A stretch of DNA of 64,000 bases from Rhizobium sp. R634 (GTDB taxonomy: Bacteria > Pseudomonadota > Alphaproteobacteria > Rhizobiales > Rhizobiaceae): positions 682,001 through 746,000 of the forward strand of contig NZ_LOKW01000001.1 of NCBI RefSeq assembly GCF_002211305.1, given 5' to 3'. The notes under the pieces were generated by a model that saw only the letters and a program-made list of their open reading frames with translations, ran no database searches and had not been told where the DNA came from. How positions within the stretch are numbered: the stretch's first letter is position 1; each line of letters starts with the position of its first letter. Of the stretch, positions 10,550-18,790 are shown piece by piece. Both the position numbers and the translations under genes were made by a program.

Positions 10550-11548
10550 ATGTTTACTGCGACCCTTCGCGATTTTTGGGACTGGTGGTCTGGCGAGATC
10601 CAGCTCCTGTTGCCCCCTCCGGCGTTAAACGATCAACCCTGCGTCGAAATAACTCGGGCCGAAGCCGCCATTTCCTGGCCGAATGGCTCACGCACTGAAG
10701 CTCTCGCAATTGACGACTTGGCGAATGCACTTTCCCACTCCCCCGTCTGCACGTTGCTGATCGCCGAGGGCCGCTACATCCTTCGTCGAATGACGGCTTC
10801 CGCCTTACCTTACAGCAGAGCCAAAGACATCAGCGCAGTCGACCTCATCGCCCACACTCCATATCGGCCGGATGAGGTATATTTTACGCCGATCACAAGT
10901 TTTGACGGCTCGCCAAGCTCGTATGCCATCATTAAAAGAACGGTCGTAGACCCCTATGTGGCGGCACTGGCGAAAGCCGGGATCAGGATCAAAACGATTT
11001 CCCTTAGGCGCTCTAGCGATGTCATCGCTTGTCTACCAAGGCGAGCCCTACGGGAAGTTGTGCCGAAATCTGCTCGTGTTTTCTATCGATCACGCATGAT
11101 CGCGGCGGCTTTATGTGCGTCGGCTCTCGTAATCGCCCTCACGTTTGGACACGCATTTTTCCGTTATGGCAATGCTTTGTCGGCGCTCGATAGCGACATT
11201 GCCGTCAAACGGCAGCAAGCTGTGTCGGTGCGTGCCACTCTCAATCAACGCGCAAAGACCGCATCGGCTCTGGAGATCGCGCGCCGCCGAAAGCAAGAGG
11301 AGATACCGGTCACAGCCGTCTGGGAGGAAATAAGCCGTCGCTTCCCTGACGGTTCTTGGCTGACCGATCTCTCGCTTGACCATGGAATATTAACCATATC
11401 GGGTTTCGCGCAATCGGCCGCCGGCCTGATCGGACCTCTGGAAGAATCGGCGCTCTTTAGCGAACCGAGCTTTACCTCGCCGATTGTCCGGGTGCCCGGC
11501 CAAACCGGAGAGCATTTTGAGATGCGTCTGAAGGTCGTCCGAGAATGA
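10550..11548 (+). CDS. gspL: Type II secretion system protein GspL (PilM/PilN-like)
   Basis: The 332-residue protein opens the main type II secretion operon. The first 175 residues resemble the cytoplasmic actin-like half of GspL. A membrane segment follows near residues 185-205 (AALCASALVIALTFGHAFF). The periplasmic part starts with a coiled-coil stretch and ends in a PilN-like ferredoxin fold (AVWEEISRRFPDGSWLTDLS to the C-terminus). GspL ties the GspE ATPase to the inner-membrane platform. The gene overlaps gspM by 4 bp. Confidence 0.8.
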   Translation: MFTATLRDFWDWWSGEIQLLLPPPALNDQPCVEITRAEAAISWPNGSRTEALAIDDLANALSHSPVCTLLIAEGRYILRRMTASALPYSRAKDISAVDLIAHTPYRPDEVYFTPITSFDGSPSSYAIIKRTVVDPYVAALAKAGIRIKTISLRRSSDVIACLPRRALREVVPKSARVFYRSRMIAAALCASALVIALTFGHAFFRYGNALSALDSDIAVKRQQAVSVRATLNQRAKTASALEIARRRKQEEIPVTAVWEEISRRFPDGSWLTDLSLDHGILTISGFAQSAAGLIGPLEESALFSEPSFTSPIVRVPGQTGEHFEMRLKVVRE

Positions 11549-12153
11549 CCGATGTACTGATAGGCCTCATGAACGCATCGCGGCGCGTCCAGCGGTTAAC
11601 CGCGCTGGCTATGCTTGGCTTCTGGTTCTTTCTCGCAATCTGGTTGGTGACGCTGGCGATCGTTCATCTTCGCGAGCAGGCAAATGAGATCGACGAAAAA
11701 CGCCTTGAGCTTGGCCGATTGAACGCCCTGCTGGAGAAGAAGCCTGCAGATGCAGAATCGGCGAGCCTCCCGCCCCGGACAGATCTCTACCTCGACGGAG
11801 AGACGATGCCGGTGACAAAGGCGCGGCTTCAGCAGCGCATCAGCGACCTCTCAGCGCAGACCGGGGTAGTCGTTGCGTCAATCAACAACGTTCCGGATGC
11901 CTCGCCGGATGCCGTTCCACTGATCGGCGTCGTGGCGGATATCCAAGGAAGCCTGAATGCCATTCATGACGTGATCCGCCAAGTAGAGACGTCGAAGCCA
12001 CCTCTGTTGGTTCGGAAGGCATTGATCAGAATGACGACCCCGGTTCAGGAAGGGCAATTGCGAGCGCCGCTTCAGCTGGCGGTAACCCTCGAAATTTACG
12101 GTTCGGCGGACCCCGCCTTGATCGCCCCCGCAAAAGCGACACCGCTCCGATGA
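11545..12153 (+). CDS. gspM: Type II secretion system protein GspM (subtype b)
   Basis: This 202-residue protein has a short N-terminal tail, one membrane helix (about residues 18-40, FWFFLAIWLVTLAIVHL), a coiled coil, and a periplasmic domain of the T2SSM_b type, beginning near the AETMPVTKARLQ region. It partners GspL in the inner-membrane platform. ATGA overlaps join it to both gspL and the next gene. The call depends on topology and gene order as much as on sequence. Confidence 0.75.
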   Translation: MTDVLIGLMNASRRVQRLTALAMLGFWFFLAIWLVTLAIVHLREQANEIDEKRLELGRLNALLEKKPADAESASLPPRTDLYLDGETMPVTKARLQQRISDLSAQTGVVVASINNVPDASPDAVPLIGVVADIQGSLNAIHDVIRQVETSKPPLLVRKALIRMTTPVQEGQLRAPLQLAVTLEIYGSADPALIAPAKATPLR

Positions 12154-12692
12154 AATTTGCCCACATCAATTCCACCCCGCTTGGCTATCTAGGCGCCCCT
12201 GCCCTTGTCATCGGGTTCGTTCTTTTCAACCTCGCCCTCAGCCGAATCCCCGTCGACATATCGCCAACGGAAATTGCCAGAGAACTGCCGAAGCCGTCCT
12301 CCGCGGAAATGCTATCCAGTGCCCGGCGTACTGACATTGATTTCGATGTGCAGGATACGCTGTCACGCCCTGTTTTCAGTCCGACGCGCCGCGAATTCGA
12401 ACAGGTCGCCGCGCCCATTGCACCTCAACCGGAAAGCATTCCGCCAGCACCGCCCCGAGCGGTTTCGATTCCAGCCTTTCGGCTTCAAGGAATTCGGAAG
12501 ATCGGTGCCGATCTATCGGCCTTGCTGTCGATCAGCGAAGGAGAACAAGCACTTTGGCTGCCTGTCGGCGGCGCGCTCGAGGGATGGACCCTGGAGCATA
12601 TCGATACCCATAGCGTTGCGCTCCGATCTGGAGAGCAGCTTGCCGTCGTTGACCTCTACCCGGCGGAAAGCCCAGATGTTTCACAAAACTAG
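12150..12692 (+). CDS. gspC: GspC-like (or GspN-like) type II secretion protein with HR domain
   Basis: This 180-residue protein has one N-terminal membrane helix (about residues 14-32), a proline-rich linker near 85-105, and a small beta domain starting FRLQGIRKIGADLSALLSI. That domain matches the homology-region fold of GspC that contacts the secretin GspD. No PDZ or coiled-coil domain follows, so it is shorter than classical GspC. GspN is the alternative name. The gene starts in an ATGA overlap with gspM and overlaps gspK by 17 bp. Confidence 0.6.
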   Translation: MKFAHINSTPLGYLGAPALVIGFVLFNLALSRIPVDISPTEIARELPKPSSAEMLSSARRTDIDFDVQDTLSRPVFSPTRREFEQVAAPIAPQPESIPPAPPRAVSIPAFRLQGIRKIGADLSALLSISEGEQALWLPVGGALEGWTLEHIDTHSVALRSGEQLAVVDLYPAESPDVSQN

Positions 12693-13566
12693 GACTGGGG
12701 ATGACGATCATCCTGCGGAGGAAGGTTTTGCCCTCCTGGCCGTTCTTGCCTTCCTATTGCTCTTCGCGGCATTGCTGCTGCCGTTCTCTTCCGCCGCGCG
12801 GCTCACCGCGCTGACATCAAGCCATAATTTCGAACGCAGCCGGCTTTCTTCTGCCGCGGAATCCGTCAATGCCTATGCCGCAATAAAGCTGACATCAGAT
12901 CTTTTATGGGCAAACTCGATTACGCGCGGGGCCAGCGCAGATGGTATGTCATGCCGGACAAAGGACCTCACCTTGACACTGCGCATCGTCAATCATGCTG
13001 GCCTGATCGACCTCAATGTCGCCGGCGTGAGCACAATTGCTGCAGGAATGACAGCATTAGCGATGAGCGAACAACAAGCCGCAGCAGTCGCCGGTTCTAT
13101 CGTGGCGTTCCGCTCGCCGCAGGCTGGCTCGGCAGGCGCAAGCGGGCCGGAACCAGATTTCGGATTCAAGCATGCGCCATTCGAAGATATAGTCGAACTG
13201 CTTGATTTTGCTGAAATGAGGCGGTTCACGCCCGAGCAGCTCGGCGAGGTTTTCACCGTCGACAGCCACAGCGCCTTCGTTGCTCGTAGCTTTGCGCCAA
13301 AGCCGCTGCAGCCAATTCTGGCAAAGCTGGACGGCGCGGCACGCGAGGGTCCAAATACGCTTCGCGCCTATACCCTGGTGACGAAAATTAGCCGACGTGG
13401 CGAGTCCGCAATCGATGCCAGGATCGTCACCACTGGTGACATGCGAGGGAGTGGCCGACGCACGCCGTCGTTGCCGCTTTCACCTAGCGCGAATGCCGCG
13501 CTTCCCGAATGCGGAAACGTGCTTGGCGCGGATATGGCCGCCTGGCTTGCGGAGACTTTTCCATGA
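12676..13566 (+). CDS. gspK: Type II secretion minor pseudopilin GspK
   Basis: The 296-residue product has the class III prepilin signal EEGFALLAVLAFLLLF near residue 15. Position 5 after the cleavage site is not Glu, as is usual for GspK, which caps the pseudopilus tip. The large globular domain (about 240 residues) has the helix-hairpin region LIDLNVAGVSTIAAGM. The open frame extends upstream to 12205, but the ATG at 12676 gives the correct short leader and a GGAAAG ribosome site. The stop overlaps the gspE start (ATGA). Confidence 0.85.
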   Translation: MFHKTRTGDDDHPAEEGFALLAVLAFLLLFAALLLPFSSAARLTALTSSHNFERSRLSSAAESVNAYAAIKLTSDLLWANSITRGASADGMSCRTKDLTLTLRIVNHAGLIDLNVAGVSTIAAGMTALAMSEQQAAAVAGSIVAFRSPQAGSAGASGPEPDFGFKHAPFEDIVELLDFAEMRRFTPEQLGEVFTVDSHSAFVARSFAPKPLQPILAKLDGAAREGPNTLRAYTLVTKISRRGESAIDARIVTTGDMRGSGRRTPSLPLSPSANAALPECGNVLGADMAAWLAETFP

Positions 13567-15179
13567 TCGATGCAAAGGTGCTAGCGGATGGTTTTCTTTC
13601 CCATCTTGCCGCTAGCGGAACGGCCACGTCCGAGGCGGTTCAAAGAATAAGATCCGCTCGCCGACAGACCGCTCAGCCACTCGACATGGTGATCCGGGAA
13701 CTGGGAGTGCTTCCGGAGTTGACAATTGCAGGAGAAATGGCGCGATTCCTCGATCTGGAGGTTATCGCAGACTGCGGTGTCAGCGACGGTCTCGAATGGC
13801 TGGAGAAGCTTGGTTGGGACTATGCCACCGAAAAGGCGATTTTCCCGATGGGATCAAAGGATTCCAATCTTCATCTTGCCATCGCTGATCCGTTCGATCA
13901 CGAAACAATCGAGGCGGTCTCCTATTTCTTCGATCTGCCAATCCAAATCGGCGTCTCACCGAGGAGCGTTATCGAAGAGCAGATCGGCCGCTTTCGGCGC
14001 GCGTCAGCTTCGCCGGTCGGAGAGGCTATCCTGGAAGAGAGCGCCTCCGATGTCGATCTCGAGCGTCTACTTGATGTCGCACGCGATGCGCCTGTCGTGA
14101 AGTTCGTATCAAAAATCGTTCAGCGGGCGATCGACGACAAGGCGACTGACATTCACCTGGAACCGCAGGCCGATACCATGCGTGTCCGGCTTCGCCGTGA
14201 CGGTCTACTTCTCGAAACAGAGACAGCACCTCGGTCACTCCATACCGGCGTGATCAGCCGCCTAAAGATTTTGGCGCGCCTCAACATCGCCGAACGGCGG
14301 CTGCCTCAGGACGGAAGATTGCGCCTGCCCGTCAGGGGCCAAGAAGTGGATTTCCGCCTTTCGGTGGTGCCCTCAGTCCATGGAGAAACCGCAGCGCTCC
14401 GCATTCTGGACCGCGAGAGCATCAGGCTGGACCTCCAGTCTCTGGGTTATGATGCAGCGTCGGCCAACAGGATCGATAATCTGACGCGGCGACCCAATGG
14501 CCTTATTCTCGTGACCGGCCCGACGGGGTCCGGAAAAACGACAACGCTCTATTCGATACTTGCCAGTCTCAATCGGCCAAGTGTCAAGATCTTCACGGTA
14601 GAGGATCCGGTCGAATACCGTATTACCGGCATCACCCAGTTGCAGATCGACCCGGCGATCGGACTGTCATTTGCGACCGCGCTTCGGTCCGTGCTGCGTC
14701 AGGACCCCGATATTGTCCTTGTCGGCGAGATTCGCGATCGGGAAACGGCAGAGATTGCGATTCAGGCGGCGCTCACAGGGCGCCTCGTCCTTTCGACGCT
14801 GCATACCAATAGCGCAATCGGCGCCTTCAACCGCCTTCGAGATATGGGAGTTGAGCCCTTTCTGCTGGCGGCCACCGTCAGAGGCGTGATCGGGCAGCGC
14901 CTGCTACGGCAATGTTGTGAAGCTTGCCGGGATCTCCCCACCAAGGTTGATTGCACGGTTTGTGAGGGAACCGGCTTCAAGGGACGCACGGCAACCTATG
15001 AGATTTTGGAGGTTTCCGAACGATTCCGTGAAGCGATGCGATCGAGCAACGCCGAGGAGGATCTCGAAGCGGTGGCGATTGCGCACGGCATGATGCCATT
15101 GCGCGAGCACGGGCGAACTCTGGTAGCCAATGGCGTGACCACGATGAACGAGATCTTGCGTGTCATTAATGCGGACTAG
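13563..15179 (+). CDS. gspE: Type II secretion ATPase GspE
   Basis: From the ATG at 13563 the product has 538 residues. It carries the N-terminal GspL-binding domain, Walker A GPTGSGKTTT, the Asp box, Walker B in DPDIVLVGEIRDRETAEIA, and a His box. A zinc-binding loop with two CxxC pairs (CEAC and CTVC) is separated by only 8 residues, much shorter than in enterobacterial GspE. It powers pseudopilus growth. The frame is open upstream to 13509, but that would extend into gspK; the ATGA overlap decides the start. Confidence 0.93.
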   Translation: MIDAKVLADGFLSHLAASGTATSEAVQRIRSARRQTAQPLDMVIRELGVLPELTIAGEMARFLDLEVIADCGVSDGLEWLEKLGWDYATEKAIFPMGSKDSNLHLAIADPFDHETIEAVSYFFDLPIQIGVSPRSVIEEQIGRFRRASASPVGEAILEESASDVDLERLLDVARDAPVVKFVSKIVQRAIDDKATDIHLEPQADTMRVRLRRDGLLLETETAPRSLHTGVISRLKILARLNIAERRLPQDGRLRLPVRGQEVDFRLSVVPSVHGETAALRILDRESIRLDLQSLGYDAASANRIDNLTRRPNGLILVTGPTGSGKTTTLYSILASLNRPSVKIFTVEDPVEYRITGITQLQIDPAIGLSFATALRSVLRQDPDIVLVGEIRDRETAEIAIQAALTGRLVLSTLHTNSAIGAFNRLRDMGVEPFLLAATVRGVIGQRLLRQCCEACRDLPTKVDCTVCEGTGFKGRTATYEILEVSERFREAMRSSNAEEDLEAVAIAHGMMPLREHGRTLVANGVTTMNEILRVINAD

Positions 15180-15184
15180 TCGCA

Positions 15185-16390
15185 ATGGCTAAATTCGAAT
15201 ATTCACTTTATACGGCCGATGGTCGAAAGCGTACGGGTAGCATTGAAGCCTCGGACCTTACCGATGCGCGACGGAAGCTTCGATCCCCGGGCGTCACGGT
15301 TTCCGACCTTCGACCGCTCGCAGACGCACGCTCGCGATCACGATGGACGCTCAAAACCGAGCAGCGTTTTGACCATGTCAGGTTCATCGGCAATCTTGCT
15401 GTGCTCGTTGCCGCCGGCCTTACCCTGGACCAGTCGCTGCGCGCGCTCCATGCATCCGCAACCAGTCAAACCGAGCGTGACCGTCTTGATGCAATACTTG
15501 ACCGATTATCTGCCGGCGCCACCGCCTCATCAGCATTCGCGCTGATCGACGAATTACCGGGCGATGCTCTCGCTTTGATAGCAAGCGGCGAAAAAACTGC
15601 GCGCTTTGCCGACGTCCTTTCGGTGATCGCTTCCGATCTGGAGCGCCGGAAGGCCCATCGCAAACAACTGATCGACGCACTGCTCTACCCGGCCTTTCTC
15701 CTACTGATGATGTTGCTCGCTCTCGGTGTCGTCACATTCGTGCTGGTTCCGGCTCTCGAACCCATCTTTCAAAGCTCTGACCGCCAAACTCCTTTGCTTA
15801 TTGCATTCCTGTCGACGGCCGGACAGCTTCTGGCGGATCCGGTTTTCGCGCTTGTTGGGCTGGCTCTCTTCGTGATTACGGCGACGATCTATGCCTGGAA
15901 AGCGGAAGCGCTCTCGCTTTGGATGACCTCAGCTGTCATCAAGATGCCTGTCTTCGGGCCGCTGATTATCAAGATGGCCCTGGCGCGCTATCTGCAGACG
16001 CTTTCGTTGCTGCTCGAAAATGCCGTCGCGATGCCGGAAGCTATGGCGCTTGCTGCCGAGGCATGCACAGTTTCTGTCTACCGCTCCAGATTGTCCGCGA
16101 TGCGCGAAACCGTAATTACGGGAAAGCGTCTTGCGGAGGCCTTTTCCGAAAGCAGTCTGTTTCCTGCGAGTATCGTGTCGCTGACCGCAGTCGGCGACGA
16201 AGTCAACAAGCTCGCGGCCGTGTTGATTAATGGCTCAAACATCATGAGGATCGAGGCCCAAAGAACGCTGGATAGGCTTCTGTCGCTTCTCACTCCGGCA
16301 ATCACGATCCTGCTAGGTTTGCTCGTCGGCAGCCTGGTCATCTCCGTTATGACGGCGCTTCTCAGCGTGAACGAATTGGGTGCGCAATGA
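15185..16390 (+). CDS. gspF: Type II secretion inner-membrane platform protein GspF
   Basis: This 401-residue protein has the two repeated GspF domains (about residues 65-190 and 265-390) and three main membrane segments: near 165-185 (LLYPAFLLLMMLLALGVVTF), 215-240 and 370-395. The N-terminus MAKFEYSLYTADGRKRTGSIEA is typical. It is the polytopic core that GspE acts on to add pseudopilins. It lies 5 bases after gspE and overlaps gspH by 4 bp. Confidence 0.92.
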   Translation: MAKFEYSLYTADGRKRTGSIEASDLTDARRKLRSPGVTVSDLRPLADARSRSRWTLKTEQRFDHVRFIGNLAVLVAAGLTLDQSLRALHASATSQTERDRLDAILDRLSAGATASSAFALIDELPGDALALIASGEKTARFADVLSVIASDLERRKAHRKQLIDALLYPAFLLLMMLLALGVVTFVLVPALEPIFQSSDRQTPLLIAFLSTAGQLLADPVFALVGLALFVITATIYAWKAEALSLWMTSAVIKMPVFGPLIIKMALARYLQTLSLLLENAVAMPEAMALAAEACTVSVYRSRLSAMRETVITGKRLAEAFSESSLFPASIVSLTAVGDEVNKLAAVLINGSNIMRIEAQRTLDRLLSLLTPAITILLGLLVGSLVISVMTALLSVNELGAQ

Positions 16391-16857
16391 CCGCGGGAAT
16401 TTCAGATCGTCAAATCACGAATGCCGGCTTCAGCCTCCTCGAGATGCTGGTCGTGCTTGTTTTGTTGGGGGCACTGTTCGCGGTCGCCTTGCCGCAATTT
16501 CACCGTTCCGCTTCTGTGACGGCACGGAGCCTGGCATACCGGATTGCCGAGGAGGCGCGATTTGCGCGACTGGTCGCCATCAAGAAGGGATCCGCCACCG
16601 CCCTGACAATCGATACCACGGCTCGGGTCGTGCGCTCAGAAACAGGGCGCGACAATATCACCATTCCTGCTTCGGTTTCGTTGACTGCGACCGTCGGCAA
16701 GAATGCCGGTACGACGATTTCCAGAGGCGATATCCGCTTCCTCGCCGACGGCAGTTCGACGGGCGGCGAAATCAGGCTGCAGCGCGATGGCGAAAAGGAC
16801 ATCACGATCCGGATCGATTGGTTGACAGGCGCTGCCAGGATGATTTTTGATGATTGA
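16387..16857 (+). CDS. gspH: Type II secretion minor pseudopilin GspH
   Basis: The 156-residue product has a short leader and the prepilin signal NAGFSLLEMLVVLVLLGAL with Glu at position 5 after the cleavage site. A beta-rich globular domain similar to GspH/FimT follows. It is one of four minor pseudopilins encoded in a row here (H, I, J, K). It overlaps gspF by 4 bp and gspI by 8 bp. Confidence 0.85.
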   Translation: MTAGISDRQITNAGFSLLEMLVVLVLLGALFAVALPQFHRSASVTARSLAYRIAEEARFARLVAIKKGSATALTIDTTARVVRSETGRDNITIPASVSLTATVGKNAGTTISRGDIRFLADGSSTGGEIRLQRDGEKDITIRIDWLTGAARMIFDD

Positions 16858-17236
16858 CCATCCACACACGAATGATGCCGGCTTCACGCTTCTGGAAATG
16901 ATCGTCGCCTTTCTCATCCTGTCGATCTCGTTGGCAATTGCGTCTCAGACATTGGCGATCGCTGTCCAGAGCTACCGACTTGCAACCGAGCGAGAGGAAC
17001 TATTGAGCCTCGTGCAGACCTTGCGGGCAGAGACTCTTCCCCAGATGGCGACGTCCGACGCGATGCAGCAGGAGGGAGAGCTGGGAGAACTCCGTTGGCG
17101 CATTCGCAAGCTTGCACCGCGCTTGATGCAAGCCGAATCAGGCCGTGTCTCCTTTGCCATTATTTCGGCCGGCAAAACGAATGAGGCGTCCCGCCAAAAT
17201 TTTCTCGTGACTTTACCTTCCGGAAACGAACATTGA
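16850..17236 (+). CDS. gspI: Type II secretion minor pseudopilin GspI
   Basis: The 128-residue product has the prepilin signal DAGFTLLEMIVAFLILSISL, with Glu at +5, and a small C-terminal domain in the GspI size range. The ATG at 16850 is preferred over a TTG three bases earlier. It overlaps gspH by 8 bp and gspJ by 4 bp. GspI is the core of the pseudopilus tip complex with J and K. Confidence 0.82.
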   Translation: MIDHPHTNDAGFTLLEMIVAFLILSISLAIASQTLAIAVQSYRLATEREELLSLVQTLRAETLPQMATSDAMQQEGELGELRWRIRKLAPRLMQAESGRVSFAIISAGKTNEASRQNFLVTLPSGNEH

Positions 17237-17862
17237 CATCGATGCACCAAGTCTCGGAGCAAAGCGAGGACGGGTTCACCCTTGTCGAGATGCTGGTTAC
17301 GCTCGCGCTGCTTGCCGCGCTGAGTGCGATTTTGCTCGGCGCCGTGGCGCAATTCCGGCCACTGCGAAATCTGACGCAAGGTGCGGATGGCCAAATGGAA
17401 TTGACCACGGCAGCGGCCTTTCTGGAAACAGTCGTTACCGATGCCCGTAGTGTTTATCTCATCGACGCTCACTCGCAGAAAAGGCTCGTCTTCGAGGGAA
17501 CGGAACATTCCCTCCATTTTCCGGCGGTGTTGAGAGTCGGAAGCGACCAGATTGCCCTGCGCGACATCTCGATCGAGCGGTCGGAGGCCAATGGACTAAT
17601 CTCCATCCTTCTGCGAAACACCCCGCGCCGCCTTACGACGGCGCCGGCAACGGAGGTGTTTACCGTAATCGAGGATATTGTTGACGTCGATTTCCAGTAC
17701 CTCGAGGGAACGGACCCAACCGGCTCCCAACCCCCGCGATGGTTATCCCAGTGGAACGACCCCGAGCGATTGCCCTACGCCGTCAAAATAACCGTCAAGG
17801 CGAAGCGCGGCCTGGCAAATCTTACCGCCAGCAGAAAAGCGCTCCTGCATCCCAACAGGTAG
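17233..17862 (+). CDS. gspJ: Type II secretion minor pseudopilin GspJ
   Basis: This 209-residue protein has the prepilin signal EDGFTLVEMLVTLALLAAL with Glu at +5 and a beta-rich domain of the usual GspJ size. The start is a TTG at 17233 that overlaps the gspI stop; an ATG at 17242 is an alternative. It is the last gene of the plus-strand operon and ends one base away from the end of convergent gspG, leaving no room for a terminator. Confidence 0.82.
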   Translation: MTSMHQVSEQSEDGFTLVEMLVTLALLAALSAILLGAVAQFRPLRNLTQGADGQMELTTAAAFLETVVTDARSVYLIDAHSQKRLVFEGTEHSLHFPAVLRVGSDQIALRDISIERSEANGLISILLRNTPRRLTTAPATEVFTVIEDIVDVDFQYLEGTDPTGSQPPRWLSQWNDPERLPYAVKITVKAKRGLANLTASRKALLHPNR

Positions 17863-17863
17863 G

Positions 17864-18319
17864 CTACTCGTTGTGAAGGTCGGCATCCTGGCCATCGCCG
17901 CCGGCCTTGCGATCTCGCCCGAGCGAAATCACCTGGTACGGCTTTTCCTCTGCCGGACTCTTATATTGGTAAGCGGTGCCCCAGGCATCGAGGAAGGTCC
18001 CTGACTTCTTGAGATATGGTCCGTTCCAGGCACTTCCATCTGTCGGCGCCTGAGAAAGCGCTTCAAGGCCCTCTTCGGTCGAAGGATAATGCCCGACGTC
18101 GATGTAGTATAGTTCAAGTGCATTCTCGATATTCTTGATCTGAGCTTTGGTCGTATCGACCTTTGCAGATCCGAGGTATTTCAACACCTGCGGCGCGACC
18201 AGCGCGGCGATCAGACCGATAATGGCGAGTACGACCAACAGTTCGACGAGGGTGAAACCTTCGGTCGCCTGAACGCGCGCACGCGTGCGATCCTCATTGC
18301 GCAACATATGTCTATCCAT
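17864..18319 (-). CDS. gspG: Type II secretion major pseudopilin GspG
   Basis: The 151-residue product has the prepilin signal TEGFTLVELLVVLAIIGLIA with Glu at +5. It then shows the diagnostic major-pseudopilin region with GHYPSTEEGLEAL and a C-terminal calcium-loop region around SLGRDRKAGGDGQDAD. It builds the pseudopilus shaft. Unlike most systems it is apart from the minor pseudopilins, in a minus-strand group with the peptidase and secretin genes. It directly follows the peptidase gene with no gap. Confidence 0.92.
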   Translation of the reverse strand: MDRHMLRNEDRTRARVQATEGFTLVELLVVLAIIGLIAALVAPQVLKYLGSAKVDTTKAQIKNIENALELYYIDVGHYPSTEEGLEALSQAPTDGSAWNGPYLKKSGTFLDAWGTAYQYKSPAEEKPYQVISLGRDRKAGGDGQDADLHNE

Positions 18320-18787
18320 TTATCCAATCGCCTGACTGTAGAAGGTGTTAAAGTTCCAGGTTGCAAACAATGCAGTTGCCAGGAATGGGCCGAAGGGAAC
18401 CCGAAGGGACGCTATGCCCGCGGAGCGTTTAGCGACGAAGCAGAAGTAGAGCAAGGCGAGAGCTGAAGCAGTGAACAGGAATGCAGGGAAGATCAGGGGA
18501 TCGAGCCATATCGCGGCCGCACCTGCGAATTTCACATCACCCAGCCCGAGGCCGACGACGCCGCGCAGGCGCCAATGAACATATCTCAGTCCCCAGAACA
18601 ACAACAGGACAAGGACACCGAAGAGCGATGCCGCCACTGCTGTCGGATATCCAAACTGCAGTTTAAAGACGATCCCCGTCACGGCAACGATCGCATTCAA
18701 CCCATTGGGGATCACCAGTCGTTGGAAATCGATGTAGCCGATTGCAAGCGTGCAGATGGCAAGGATAAGGCCGAACGAAATGAGCAT
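18320..18787 (-). CDS. gspO: Prepilin peptidase (A24 family, short form)
   Basis: This 155-residue membrane protein has the two catalytic aspartates of type IV prepilin peptidases: D20 in GYIDFQ and D84 in GLGLGDVKFAGA. About five hydrophobic segments surround them. It lacks the N-terminal methyltransferase and zinc domain of full GspO, so it resembles CpaA/TadV-type short peptidases. It should cleave the leaders of GspG, H, I, J and K. It lies three bases downstream of gspD. Confidence 0.88.
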   Translation of the reverse strand: MLISFGLILAICTLAIGYIDFQRLVIPNGLNAIVAVTGIVFKLQFGYPTAVAASLFGVLVLLLFWGLRYVHWRLRGVVGLGLGDVKFAGAAAIWLDPLIFPAFLFTASALALLYFCFVAKRSAGIASLRVPFGPFLATALFATWNFNTFYSQAIG

Positions 18788-18790
18788 TGG

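Noticed and set aside
12205..12675. N-terminal extension of GspK upstream of 12676
   Set aside because: It overlaps the GspC-like gene in another frame and would put 157 residues before the prepilin signal.
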